From: Rhodospirillaceae bacterium
GTDB taxonomy: Bacteria; Pseudomonadota; Alphaproteobacteria; Rhodospirillales; 2-02-FULL-58-16
Assembly: GCA_030623425.1 (NCBI GenBank)
Contig: JAUXMA010000068.1
Span: forward strand, 1-7,903
Direction: 5' to 3'
Length of the DNA stretch: 7,903 nucleotides
Part shown: in pieces, positions 1 through 5,953 of the stretch
Numbering within the stretch: position 1 is the first letter of the stretch
Layout: the number at the start of each line of letters is the position of its first letter
Notes under the pieces: model-generated
Told to the model about the DNA's origin: nothing
Seen by the model: only the letters and a program-made list of their open reading frames with translations
Databases searched by the model: none
Program-made: the position numbers and the translations under genes

Positions 1-45
1 GCAACGCCGTCGTAGGGGTACAATTTAGGTGATACAGGCCACTAG
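1..45 (+). repeat. 45-bp direct repeat, copy 1
   Basis: This segment matches 391-435 at 41 of 45 positions. The first 20 bases are identical, and the differences are single substitutions at offsets 21, 29, 30 and 38. At the place where copy 2 has TATAAT, this copy has TACAAT (19-24). It ends in CTAG (42-45), and the IS relic begins directly after it. It may be a duplicated promoter or operator; sequence left of position 1 is not available, so the array could extend further. Confidence 0.85.
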
Positions 46-66
46 GCTTAATACTGTTCACTTAAG
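46..66 (+). repeat. Left terminal inverted repeat of the IS relic
   Basis: It pairs with 355-375 over 21 bp with three mismatches (offsets 2, 3 and 10). If the flanking CTAG is counted, the match extends to 25 bp. Confidence 0.75.
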
Positions 67-119
67 AAAGATTTTGTGATACCTTATCTTTGTCTTCATG
101 GCAAAGGAGGGCATTGCAA

Positions 120-363
120 ATGGCGCGGACAGTTGCGGAACTCCCCAAGGGAGCCCGCATTGCCGCCATTCCCCCCTCGCAAGAAGAAGGCATTCCATGA
201 GGCTGTCCTGGACGAAATCCTCGAAGAACGCGTCGTCTCCAGCCGGGGCCGGCGAAATCCGCGAGGCGTCAAGCGCAAAATGAGCAATTATCCAATCCGG
301 CCCCGAGACAAGCTAGCGCTCCATCGCATCGATATTGATCAATGCATTAAGGTGCTTAAGTGA
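120..363 (+). pseudogene. Transposase remnant: N- and C-terminal ends joined by a large deletion
   Basis: An ATG at 120 preceded by AAGGAGG (104-110) opens with MARTVAELPKGARI, which resembles the N-terminus of one group of IS4-family (DDE) transposases. Within about 15 codons the frame degenerates and stops. From about 155 another frame reads on to the TGA at 361-363. It contains FHEAVLDEILEERVVSSRG (from 193) and then GVKRKMSNYPIRP, which resembles the C-terminal tail of the same transposases. The central catalytic DDE region is missing and the two ends are out of frame, so no active enzyme can be made. An ORF can be drawn from 76 in the C-terminal frame, but its first 25 or so residues are not transposase-like. 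The family recognition is from memory. Confidence 0.65.
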
Positions 364-375
364 ACTGTATTACTC
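355..375 (-). repeat. Right terminal inverted repeat of the IS relic
   Basis: It is the reverse-complement partner of 46-66. The stop codon of the transposase remnant (TGA, 361-363) lies inside this repeat, a compact arrangement common in insertion sequences. Confidence 0.75.
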
Positions 376-390
376 CTAGCCGGAAGCCTC

Positions 391-435
391 GCAACGCCGT
401 CGTAGGGGTATAATTTAGACGATACAGACCACTAG
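391..435 (+). repeat. 45-bp direct repeat, copy 2 (upstream of yeeE-soxYZ)
   Basis: It is the partner of 1-45. It includes TATAAT at 409-414 and ends 17 bp before the permease start codon. Removing the IS relic and one CTAG would leave the two copies in tandem with a 56-bp period (45 bp plus the 11-bp spacer 380-390). A regulatory role is inferred from position only. Confidence 0.85.
409..414 (+). promoter_or_regulatory. Candidate -10 box for the yeeE-soxYZ operon
   Basis: A perfect TATAAT lies 38 bp before the ATG at 453, which would give a 5' leader of about 30 nt. No good -35 hexamer is visible 16-18 bp upstream (around 385-392), so the promoter would need an activator or be weak. The same box appears as TACAAT in repeat copy 1. 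Confidence 0.35.
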
Positions 436-452
436 CGACGGGGAGAATTTTC

Positions 453-1550
453 ATGGAAGATTTATCGGCGGGCACTGTCGTCGCCAGCGCCGGGTTCGCC
501 GCCGGAATCCTTTTCGGGGCGACGGCGAACCGGACCAACTTCTGCGCCATGGGATCCTTGTCCGATATCGTTTTCATGGGGGATTTCCGACGCTTCCGTG
601 CTTGGCTTCTGGCCATGGCGGTGGCCATGATCGGCACCCAGGCGCTGCACGGCTTCAAAGTCATCGACATCTATCAGAGCATTTACCTGACCGCCAACTT
701 TGGCTGGCTGGGCGCCATCGTCGGCGGCCTTTCGTTCGGTTTCGGCATGACCTTGGCCGGCGGTTGCGCCAACAAAAGCCTGGTCCGCATCGGCGCCGGC
801 AATTTGAAATCGGTGATGGTGATCATCATCATGGGCATTTTCGCCTATATGACCTTGCGCGGACTGACCGGCTTGGCGCGTGTCGAGATGGAGAACCTGG
901 CCAATGTCGATCTCAAGCAAAGCGGGCTCGATTCCCAGGGCATGGCCGATATGGCCGCCGCCGTTCTCGGCGCCGACACCGATTGGGCGCGCTGGGTAGT
1001 CACCGCCGTTTTCGCCGCCGCCATCCTGGCGTACTGTTTCAAGGACGCGGAATTCCGCGCCTCGCCCGGCAACATCATTGGCGGTCTGATCATCGGCGCC
1101 CTGGTCCCTTTGGGCTGGTGGATCACCGGCATCCTCGGCTACGACGATTTCGAACCGGCGCCGCTCGCTTCCTTCACCTTCGTCGCGCCCGCCGGCGAAA
1201 GCATCCAGTACCTGATGACCTTCACCGGCTCGACCATAAATTTCGGCGTCGCGGCGGTTGGCGGCGTCATCGCCGGCTCGTGCCTGACGGCGATCGCCAC
1301 CAAGACCTTCCGCGTCGAGGCCTTCACCGATGCCGCCGATATGATCCGCCATTTCGCTGGCGCCGCCATCATGGGCATCGGCGGGGTGTTGTCCCTCGGT
1401 TGTACGATCGGTCAGGGGATCACCGGCCTTTCGACGCTGGCCCTGGGCTCCGTCATCGCCCTCCTGTCGATCATGCTGGGCGGCTTCATCGGCTTGAAGT
1501 ACCTGGAGGAGGGGAGCCTTGGCGGCGCGATCCGGCGCCCCGGCAAATAG
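453..1550 (+). CDS. YeeE/YedE family sulfur-compound permease (SoxT/TsuA-like)
   Basis: This is a 365-residue multi-pass inner-membrane protein of the YeeE/YedE (DUF395) sulfur transport family, whose characterised member TsuA takes up thiosulfate through a line of conserved cysteines. The family's cysteine motifs are present: RTNFCAMG (Cys31), GGCANKSL (Cys105) and GCTIGQGITG (Cys317). A further Cys277 lies in GSCLTA. Glycine-rich hydrophobic segments fill most of the length, with a hydrophilic loop at about 145-178. The ATG at 453 has GGGAG about 8 bp upstream. soxY starts 27 bp after the stop on the same strand, so the permease probably moves thiosulfate or sulfane sulfur linked to the SoxYZ carrier, as proposed for SoxT proteins. 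The substrate and direction of transport are inferred; the family call is strong. Confidence 0.9.
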   Translation: MEDLSAGTVVASAGFAAGILFGATANRTNFCAMGSLSDIVFMGDFRRFRAWLLAMAVAMIGTQALHGFKVIDIYQSIYLTANFGWLGAIVGGLSFGFGMTLAGGCANKSLVRIGAGNLKSVMVIIIMGIFAYMTLRGLTGLARVEMENLANVDLKQSGLDSQGMADMAAAVLGADTDWARWVVTAVFAAAILAYCFKDAEFRASPGNIIGGLIIGALVPLGWWITGILGYDDFEPAPLASFTFVAPAGESIQYLMTFTGSTINFGVAAVGGVIAGSCLTAIATKTFRVEAFTDAADMIRHFAGAAIMGIGGVLSLGCTIGQGITGLSTLALGSVIALLSIMLGGFIGLKYLEEGSLGGAIRRPGK

Positions 1551-1577
1551 CGCCCTGGAATGAGGAGAAGACGGAAA

Positions 1578-2060
1578 ATGACCGAAAATACGAATAAATC
1601 CGCCCTGTTGGGCCGCCGAGACGTGTTGAGGGCGGCGGCGGCGGGCGCCTTGGCTATCGCCGGGAGCAGTCTGTTTTCGCGCCACGTCCTGGCGACGCCG
1701 GAAACGGCGGCGCGGACTTTGTCGAAATTAACCGGCGGCGGCACCGCCCAGGAAGGCAAAGTATTCCTGAAATTGCCGGAAATCGCCGACAACGGCAACA
1801 CCGTGCCGATCACCATTTCCATCGACAGCCCGATGACCGAGGCCGACTATGTCAAGGCGGTGCACGTCGTCGCCGAAGGCAATCCGCGCCCCGACGTGGT
1901 CACCTTCAACTTATCGCCGAGCGTCGGCAAGGCCGTTATTTCCACACGCATGCGCCTGCGCGAGACCCAGAACGTGGTGGTGGCGGCGGTGATGAGCGAC
2001 GGCTCCGTCTATTTCACCAAAAAGATGGTCAAGGTCACCATCGGCGGCTGCGGCGTCTGA
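1578..2060 (+). CDS. soxY: SoxY, sulfur-carrier subunit of SoxYZ (variant GGCGV C-terminus)
   Basis: This 160-residue protein starts with a Tat-type signal peptide: twin arginines at 13-14 in GRRDVLRAA, then an alanine-rich core, with probable cleavage near residue 40 after HVLA. The mature part has the SoxY pattern DNGNTVPITISIDSPM, then GNPRPDVVTFNLSP and STRMRLRETQNVVVAAVMSDGS. In the Sox pathway, sulfur intermediates are bound covalently to the cysteine of a C-terminal GGCGG arm. Here the tail reads VTIGGCGV, so the carrier Cys158 is kept but the last residue is valine. The ATG at 1578 is preferred over an in-frame ATG at 1560, because the GAGGAG element (1562-1567) lies upstream of 1578 and would fall inside the coding region if 1560 were used. 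soxZ follows after 25 bp. Confidence 0.93.
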   Translation: MTENTNKSALLGRRDVLRAAAAGALAIAGSSLFSRHVLATPETAARTLSKLTGGGTAQEGKVFLKLPEIADNGNTVPITISIDSPMTEADYVKAVHVVAEGNPRPDVVTFNLSPSVGKAVISTRMRLRETQNVVVAAVMSDGSVYFTKKMVKVTIGGCGV

Positions 2061-2085
2061 GCGAGGGGCAAGGAGTTATAAGGTC

Positions 2086-2415
2086 ATGGCTGTTACAAAC
2101 CCACGCGTGAAAGTCCCCGAGACCGCCAAGAAAGGGGATATCATCCAAATCAAGACCCTGATTTTCCATGACATGGAGACCGGGATTCGAAAGGACAAGA
2201 AAACGGGCAAGCTGATCCCGCGCATGATCATCAACAAGTTCGTCTGTTCCTTCAACGGCAAGGAGGTGTTTAGCGCCAACATGCATCGGGCGATTGCCGC
2301 CAACCCTTATTTCGCTTTCCATGCAAGGGTCAGAGAAAGCGGGACTTTCGACTTCACCTGGACCGACGACAAGGGCGAAACGGTCAAGGCCTCGCGCAAG
2401 ATCGCGGTGACTTGA
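2086..2415 (+). CDS. soxZ: SoxZ, partner subunit of the SoxYZ sulfur carrier
   Basis: This 109-residue protein, of normal SoxZ length, forms the periplasmic heterodimer with SoxY. It has no signal peptide of its own, as expected for a subunit exported with SoxY through the Tat route. Recognisable SoxZ features are the opening PRVKVPETAKKGDIIQIKTL, the stretch HDMETGIRKDKKTGKLIPR, then FVCSFNGKEVFSA and the closing ESGTFDFTWTDDKGE. AAGGAG (2070-2075) lies 10 bp before the ATG. It is the third gene of the permease-soxY-soxZ run. No other sox enzyme gene (soxA, soxX, soxB, soxCD) follows within the window. Confidence 0.95.
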   Translation: MAVTNPRVKVPETAKKGDIIQIKTLIFHDMETGIRKDKKTGKLIPRMIINKFVCSFNGKEVFSANMHRAIAANPYFAFHARVRESGTFDFTWTDDKGETVKASRKIAVT

Positions 2416-2442
2416 GGGATGAAACAGGGAGGAATTAACGCC

Positions 2443-2541
2443 ATGAAACGCAAACATCCGGGAACGGCGGTCATCGCCGGTCTCCCTCCTGAAATACCTG
2501 TCGCGGGCGAACGCAATCCACTAGTTTTCGTTATTTATTGA
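2443..2541 (+). pseudogene. 32-codon ORF with strong ribosome binding site after soxZ; possible truncated gene start
   Basis: The ORF reads MKRKHPGTAVIAGL and then continues as PPEIPVAGERNPLVFVIY before TGA. It has the strongest Shine-Dalgarno in the window (AGGGAGGA, 2426-2433; 9 bp spacing). Its 27-bp gap from soxZ matches the gaps between the preceding genes. The first 14 residues, positive then hydrophobic, resemble the beginning of a signal peptide. The rest is not hydrophobic and does not look like any family known to me. In many sox operons an exported enzyme such as SoxA follows soxZ, so this may be the 5' stub of a deleted gene. It could also be a genuine tiny peptide. An in-frame ATG at 2419 is less likely because the Shine-Dalgarno favours 2443. 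Confidence 0.4.
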
Positions 2542-2543
2542 CG
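2538..2543 (+). promoter_or_regulatory. Possible -35 element (TTGACG) ahead of the spermidine-synthase-like gene
   Basis: TTGACG in the otherwise AT-rich stretch 2521-2570 is close to the alphaproteobacterial -35 consensus and lies 54 bp before the ATG at 2598. No convincing -10 is seen at 16-18 bp spacing, so this is tentative. No hairpin-plus-T-run terminator is visible between soxZ and this gene. Confidence 0.2.
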
Positions 2544-2597
2544 CTCCATGGAAATTTTCGAGCCTTTTTCATCGCCGGGAAAGGCAAAAGACCCTGA

Positions 2598-4199
2598 ATG
2601 TTGCGGCAATTCGTATACGGACTGGCCGTTTTCCTGAGTTCGGCCTGCGGCCTGATCATCGGGATCGTCGCCGGCAGGCTGATTGCGCCTTACGTGGGCA
2701 TGTCGCTTTATACCTGGACGGCGATCATCGCCGTCGTTCTTGCCGGTTTTTCGGCCGGCAATTGGATCGGCGGCTTGTTGGCGGGGCCGCGGGTTGACGC
2801 CACCAAAGGGGCGCGCCGGGCCGCCGCCGCGTTGGGCTTGGCCGCGGTCTCGAGCTTGGCGTCCCTGGCCTTGCTGAGGGTGGTGTCGAATTTGCTGGGG
2901 GGGTTCGGCCCGATCCCCTCGATCATCTTGCTGACCTCCTCAGCTTTTCTGTTGCCCAGCCTTTTCGTCGGAATCGTCGCGCCGATCTTGACCAAGCTGG
3001 CCATCGACGCGGAAGCCGAGTCCACCGCCAAATCCCCGGGAAGGGTTATCGGCCGCATGTACGCCCTGGGCGCGCTCGGCGGCATCGCCGGCACCCTTGC
3101 CGCCGGCTATCTGCTCATTTCCTGGATCGGCTCGTCGGCAACGGTGGTTTCGGTCGCCGCCGTCTATGCCTTTCTGGCTTTGGGGTTGGCCATCGCCGAT
3201 CCCTTGCGCTTGGGCCTTCTGGTGTTGCTGGCGGCCGGCGGCGGCGGTTTGGGCTGGTGGAGCGAACAGGTGCGGGCCTTTGAGTCTCCGTGCCAGGTGG
3301 AAAGCGACTATTTTTGCATCCGCATCGTCGATTTCAGCCCCGAAAGCGGACGCGAGAGCCGGATGATGGTCCTCGACCACCTGGTCCACGGCATCAACGA
3401 CCGCGACAACCCGGGGCTGTTGTACAGTCCTTACATTCACGCTGTCGATGAGATCGCCAAGCTGCGTTTCAGCGGCCAGCGCGCGCCGTCGGCTTATTTC
3501 ATCGGTGGCGGCGGCTATTCCCTGCCCCGCGCCTGGGCCAGCGACTACGCCGGCCGGAAACCCGGCGGCCAATTGACGGTCGCCGAGATCGATCCGGCGG
3601 TGACCAAGGCCGCCCGCGATCACATGTGGTTGCCGGCACGGGTCCCCGGCCTCGCCATCCACCACCGTGACGGCCGCGAGTTTCTTCAGTCCCTCCCCGC
3701 CGCGCCGGCCTTCGACGTGATCTTCGGCGACGCCTTCCGGGACATTTCCATTCCCGCCCATCTGGTGACCAGGGAATTCCACGGCGAAATCGCCCGGCGG
3801 TTGACGCGGCGGGGATTCTACGCCATCAAAGTGGTCGACAACGGAAACCGCCGCCGCTTCCTCTTCAGCCTGCTGAGGACGCTGAAAAAGGACTTTCCCG
3901 TCGTCGAGGTCTGGCTCGAGGCCGATGATGCCGGCGCCGCCGGCCGCGTCACCTTCGTCGTCGTCGCCTCCGCCCTGCCGACACCGGCGGCGGAAATATC
4001 CTCGGCCCGCGGCATTCCGCGAACATGGGTGCGTTGGCCGGCCTCGGACCTTGCGGGCCGCGTTTCCGGCGCCAACCCGCCCATTTTGACCGACGATTTC
4101 GCCCCCGTCGACCGGCTGATGGCGCCCCTGTTGCCGAGAGCCCGTCCGGGGACTCTCAGCTGGCGCAGACAGCCTGGCAGTCGGCCAGGCGGATGGTGA
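2598..4199 (+). CDS. Membrane-fused spermidine-synthase-like protein
   Basis: This 533-residue protein has an N-terminal membrane half (about 1-220, six or seven hydrophobic segments) and a C-terminal Rossmann-fold domain of the spermidine synthase/methyltransferase type. The nucleotide-binding loop is GGGGYS (303-308). It is followed by VAEIDPAV (acidic residues 330 and 332) and DVIFGDAF (373-380). Further on are IPAHLVTREF (385-394) and a closing TDDFAPVD (498-505). This matches the bacterial 'fused MFS/spermidine synthase' group. GDAF at the catalytic position is usual in that group but differs from true spermidine synthases, so polyamine synthesis should not be assumed. The start has only a weak Shine-Dalgarno. 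The 3' end overlaps the convergent HAD gene by 44 bp. No functional tie to the sox genes is visible beyond shared strand. Confidence 0.82.
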   Translation: MLRQFVYGLAVFLSSACGLIIGIVAGRLIAPYVGMSLYTWTAIIAVVLAGFSAGNWIGGLLAGPRVDATKGARRAAAALGLAAVSSLASLALLRVVSNLLGGFGPIPSIILLTSSAFLLPSLFVGIVAPILTKLAIDAEAESTAKSPGRVIGRMYALGALGGIAGTLAAGYLLISWIGSSATVVSVAAVYAFLALGLAIADPLRLGLLVLLAAGGGGLGWWSEQVRAFESPCQVESDYFCIRIVDFSPESGRESRMMVLDHLVHGINDRDNPGLLYSPYIHAVDEIAKLRFSGQRAPSAYFIGGGGYSLPRAWASDYAGRKPGGQLTVAEIDPAVTKAARDHMWLPARVPGLAIHHRDGREFLQSLPAAPAFDVIFGDAFRDISIPAHLVTREFHGEIARRLTRRGFYAIKVVDNGNRRRFLFSLLRTLKKDFPVVEVWLEADDAGAAGRVTFVVVASALPTPAAEISSARGIPRTWVRWPASDLAGRVSGANPPILTDDFAPVDRLMAPLLPRARPGTLSWRRQPGSRPGGW

Positions 4200-4866
4200 T
4201 GGCGTCGCCATCGCCGAGTTCGGGGACGACCAGCTCGGCGCCGGTGAAGTCCTCCTCGCCGGTATAAGACGATATGGTGACGATGCAGTGCATGCCCGCG
4301 CCGATGGCGGCGCGGAGGCCGTTGTTGCTGTCCTCGATGACCACGCAGCGGGCCGGGTCGAGGCCGAGCTGGTCCTTCGCCAGTTTGTAGATCGCCGGGT
4401 CGGGCTTCTTGGCCGGCACCATGTCGCCGGCGAAGACCGGCAGGCGCGGGGCGCGTTCGGGACCGAGCATGATGTTGACCGAGGCCTGTACGGCGCGCTC
4501 GTTGGAGGTCGAGCAGACGGCCAGCTTGAGCCCGGCGGCGATGGCTTCGTCGATGATGCGGGCGACGCCCGGCCGTAGCGGCAACTGGCCCGACTCGATC
4601 AACTCCATGAACAGGTCGGTCTTGAGCTTGTGCAGGTCCTTGATGAAGGTGTCGCGCTCGGCCTCCGGCACCGGCCACCCGGTCTCATCGAAGTGCCGGC
4701 GCATGCGTTCCTTGCCGCCGGCGGTCTTCAGCAGTTCGCCGTAACGCTCCACCGACCATTCGAGGTCGAGCCCCTTGGCGGTGAAAGCTTTGTTGAAGGC
4801 CACCCGGTGGCCATCGCGCTCGGTTTCGACGAGCACCCCGTCACAATCGAAGATCAGTGCCTGCAT
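4156..4866 (-). CDS. HAD-superfamily phosphatase, CbbY-like
   Basis: With the ATG start at 4866 this is a 236-residue cytoplasmic hydrolase with all four HAD motifs. These are FDCDGVLVETE (nucleophile Asp7, acid/base Asp9), VCSTSN (Ser119/Thr120), PAKKPDPAIY (Lys153/154) and VIEDSNNGLRAA (Asp179). The cap region ERYGELLKTAGGKERM and the HKLKTDLF segment closely recall CbbY, the xylulose-1,5-bisphosphate phosphatase that protects Rubisco in Calvin-cycle bacteria. The exact substrate is unproven, since related beta-phosphoglucomutases and other sugar phosphatases share the motifs. A GTG at 4893 would add nine residues, but the ATG places the start at the usual MQALIFDCDG. It is probably the last gene of the minus-strand cluster, 82 bp after the USP gene, and converges on and overlaps the upstream plus-strand gene. 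Confidence 0.88.
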   Translation of the reverse strand: MQALIFDCDGVLVETERDGHRVAFNKAFTAKGLDLEWSVERYGELLKTAGGKERMRRHFDETGWPVPEAERDTFIKDLHKLKTDLFMELIESGQLPLRPGVARIIDEAIAAGLKLAVCSTSNERAVQASVNIMLGPERAPRLPVFAGDMVPAKKPDPAIYKLAKDQLGLDPARCVVIEDSNNGLRAAIGAGMHCIVTISSYTGEEDFTGAELVVPELGDGDAITIRLADCQAVCAS

Positions 4867-4948
4867 CTCGCAAGTGGTCCTCGCCGCCGCCACGGGGACC
4901 GAACCCCTTGTCTCTTATCCCGTCGAGAAGATGGCCGGAGGCGGTGGG

Positions 4949-5926
4949 TCAACGCGTGATCAGAACCGAATTATGAGCCTTTTCCATAACCTTGAAGGCG
5001 ACGCTGCCCATGAAGAATCGCTGCAAACCGCTTTTGCCGGTATCGGAGACGACGATCAGCGAGTAGTTGGAACCGGCCTCGATGATTTCCTCGACCGGGT
5101 TGCCGACCTTGACGATGGTTTCCTCGACTTCGATGTCCATGGATTCGAGCATGTTTTTGGCCTCGTCCACATGCTTTTGCGCTTCCTCCTTGCTTTCCAC
5201 GTCCAGTGCCACCGACATCAGGGAGATCGGACATCCGCAATGGCTGGCGAGGTAGGCCTCCTGGCGCACCATCTCCATCGCCCGCTCGGAGCCGTCGGTA
5301 CAGATCAGGTAGCCATGGCCGACCTCCAATGCCCGGGCGACCAGGACCGAACAAGGAGCATGAATGGCGACCTTCTCGGCGACGGCGGGATCCCACAACG
5401 ACTTGGCCAGGCCCCGCCAGCGGCCCGAGGCGGCGAGGATAATCATGTTGTAGGGGCCAAGCTCATACTGCTCGAGGATGCCGGTGGCGATGCCGGTGGC
5501 GGTCTTGAGCTTGAGCACGATGCTTGTACCCTGCTCGTTGCGATACTCGATCTTGTTGTCGCCCAGGGGATCGCCTTCGACATCGGTATGGGTGGATGTC
5601 GCCGCCCAGTCCTCGGCCATGTCGCCCAACTCGACGAGAACGTCGCGGCCTTTCTTGAGATATTGGATGCCAGGCAGCTCAAGGCCCCAATTCATCATGT
5701 TTTCCCGGGCGACGCGGACCTCCAAACCGCCCGAGCGAAGCCCCTGGTCGACGGGGCGGACGTAAAGGAGGATGATGTCGGCATCGACGCCCCGTCCCAG
5801 CTTGGCGGCATAACGCAGACTCTGATAGCATTCATCCGAGCCGTCGATGCAGACAAGAATCCGAAACCGTTTTTTTCTCTCTTCGAGGATTTTTTGGCGC
5901 TCTTTCGCGCTCACATCCATCGTCAC
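4949..5926 (-). CDS. Tandem universal stress protein (two UspA domains)
   Basis: The product has about 325 residues and two UspA-type domains. The first begins at RFRILVCIDGSDECYQSLRY and ends near HAPCSVLVAR. The second begins at GHGYLICTDGSERAMEMV and ends with HNSVLITR. The second domain keeps a nucleotide-binding type loop, SDTGKSGLQRFFMGSVA. The matching loop of the first, SGRWRGLAKSLWDPAVAEK, lacks the final Gly-Ser, so that domain may bind ATP poorly or not at all. The GTG at 5926 is chosen because GGAGAGGA sits 7 bp upstream; an ATG two codons later (5920) and a TTG at 5950 are alternatives. It starts 27 bp after the SLC13 transporter stop, so it is very likely co-transcribed and may regulate that transporter. 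The family call is firm; the role is inferred. Confidence 0.88.
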   Translation of the reverse strand: MTMDVSAKERQKILEERKKRFRILVCIDGSDECYQSLRYAAKLGRGVDADIILLYVRPVDQGLRSGGLEVRVARENMMNWGLELPGIQYLKKGRDVLVELGDMAEDWAATSTHTDVEGDPLGDNKIEYRNEQGTSIVLKLKTATGIATGILEQYELGPYNMIILAASGRWRGLAKSLWDPAVAEKVAIHAPCSVLVARALEVGHGYLICTDGSERAMEMVRQEAYLASHCGCPISLMSVALDVESKEEAQKHVDEAKNMLESMDIEVEETIVKVGNPVEEIIEAGSNYSLIVVSDTGKSGLQRFFMGSVAFKVMEKAHNSVLITR

Positions 5927-5953
5927 CGGCGCGTCCTCTCCACATACCAAGGA

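Larger units (their letters stand above)
46..375 (+). mobile_element. Internally deleted IS4-family-like element (MITE-like relic)
   Basis: The ends form imperfect terminal inverted repeats: 46-66 against the reverse complement of 355-375, matching at 18 of 21 positions and sharing the block GTTCACTTAAG. CTAG flanks both sides (42-45 and 376-379). The uninterrupted repeat copy at 391-435 also carries CTAG at the same place, so CTAG belongs to the host and is best read as a 4-bp target duplication. Inside is a collapsed transposase gene retaining only its two ends. At 330 bp the element is far shorter than a complete IS4-family element (typically over 1.2 kb), so it cannot supply its own transposase. 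The family name rests on remembered protein similarity, not a search. Confidence 0.75.

Noticed and set aside
76..363. A 95-residue protein starting at 76
   Set aside because: Only its second half resembles a transposase tail. The first 25 or so residues read another frame of the N-terminal remnant, and the supported ribosome binding site serves the ATG at 120. It is part of the broken transposase, not a gene.
462..1685. A 407-codon open frame on the minus strand opposite the permease
   Set aside because: Low-complexity Gly/Ala/Asp/Arg composition with no motifs, fully antisense to a well-supported membrane protein.
2473..2487. A CGGCG/CGCCG hairpin within the short ORF after soxZ
   Set aside because: Five base pairs in GC-rich DNA with no T-run; expected by chance.
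2940..4211. A 423-codon minus-strand frame opposite the spermidine-synthase-like gene
   Set aside because: Same kind of antisense shadow; no domain, and the plus-strand product shows all expected motifs.
4892..4910. A short GGGG...CCCC hairpin between the USP and HAD genes considered as a terminator
   Set aside because: The stem is only about 4 bp and no T-run follows on the minus strand, so it does not support termination or attenuation.
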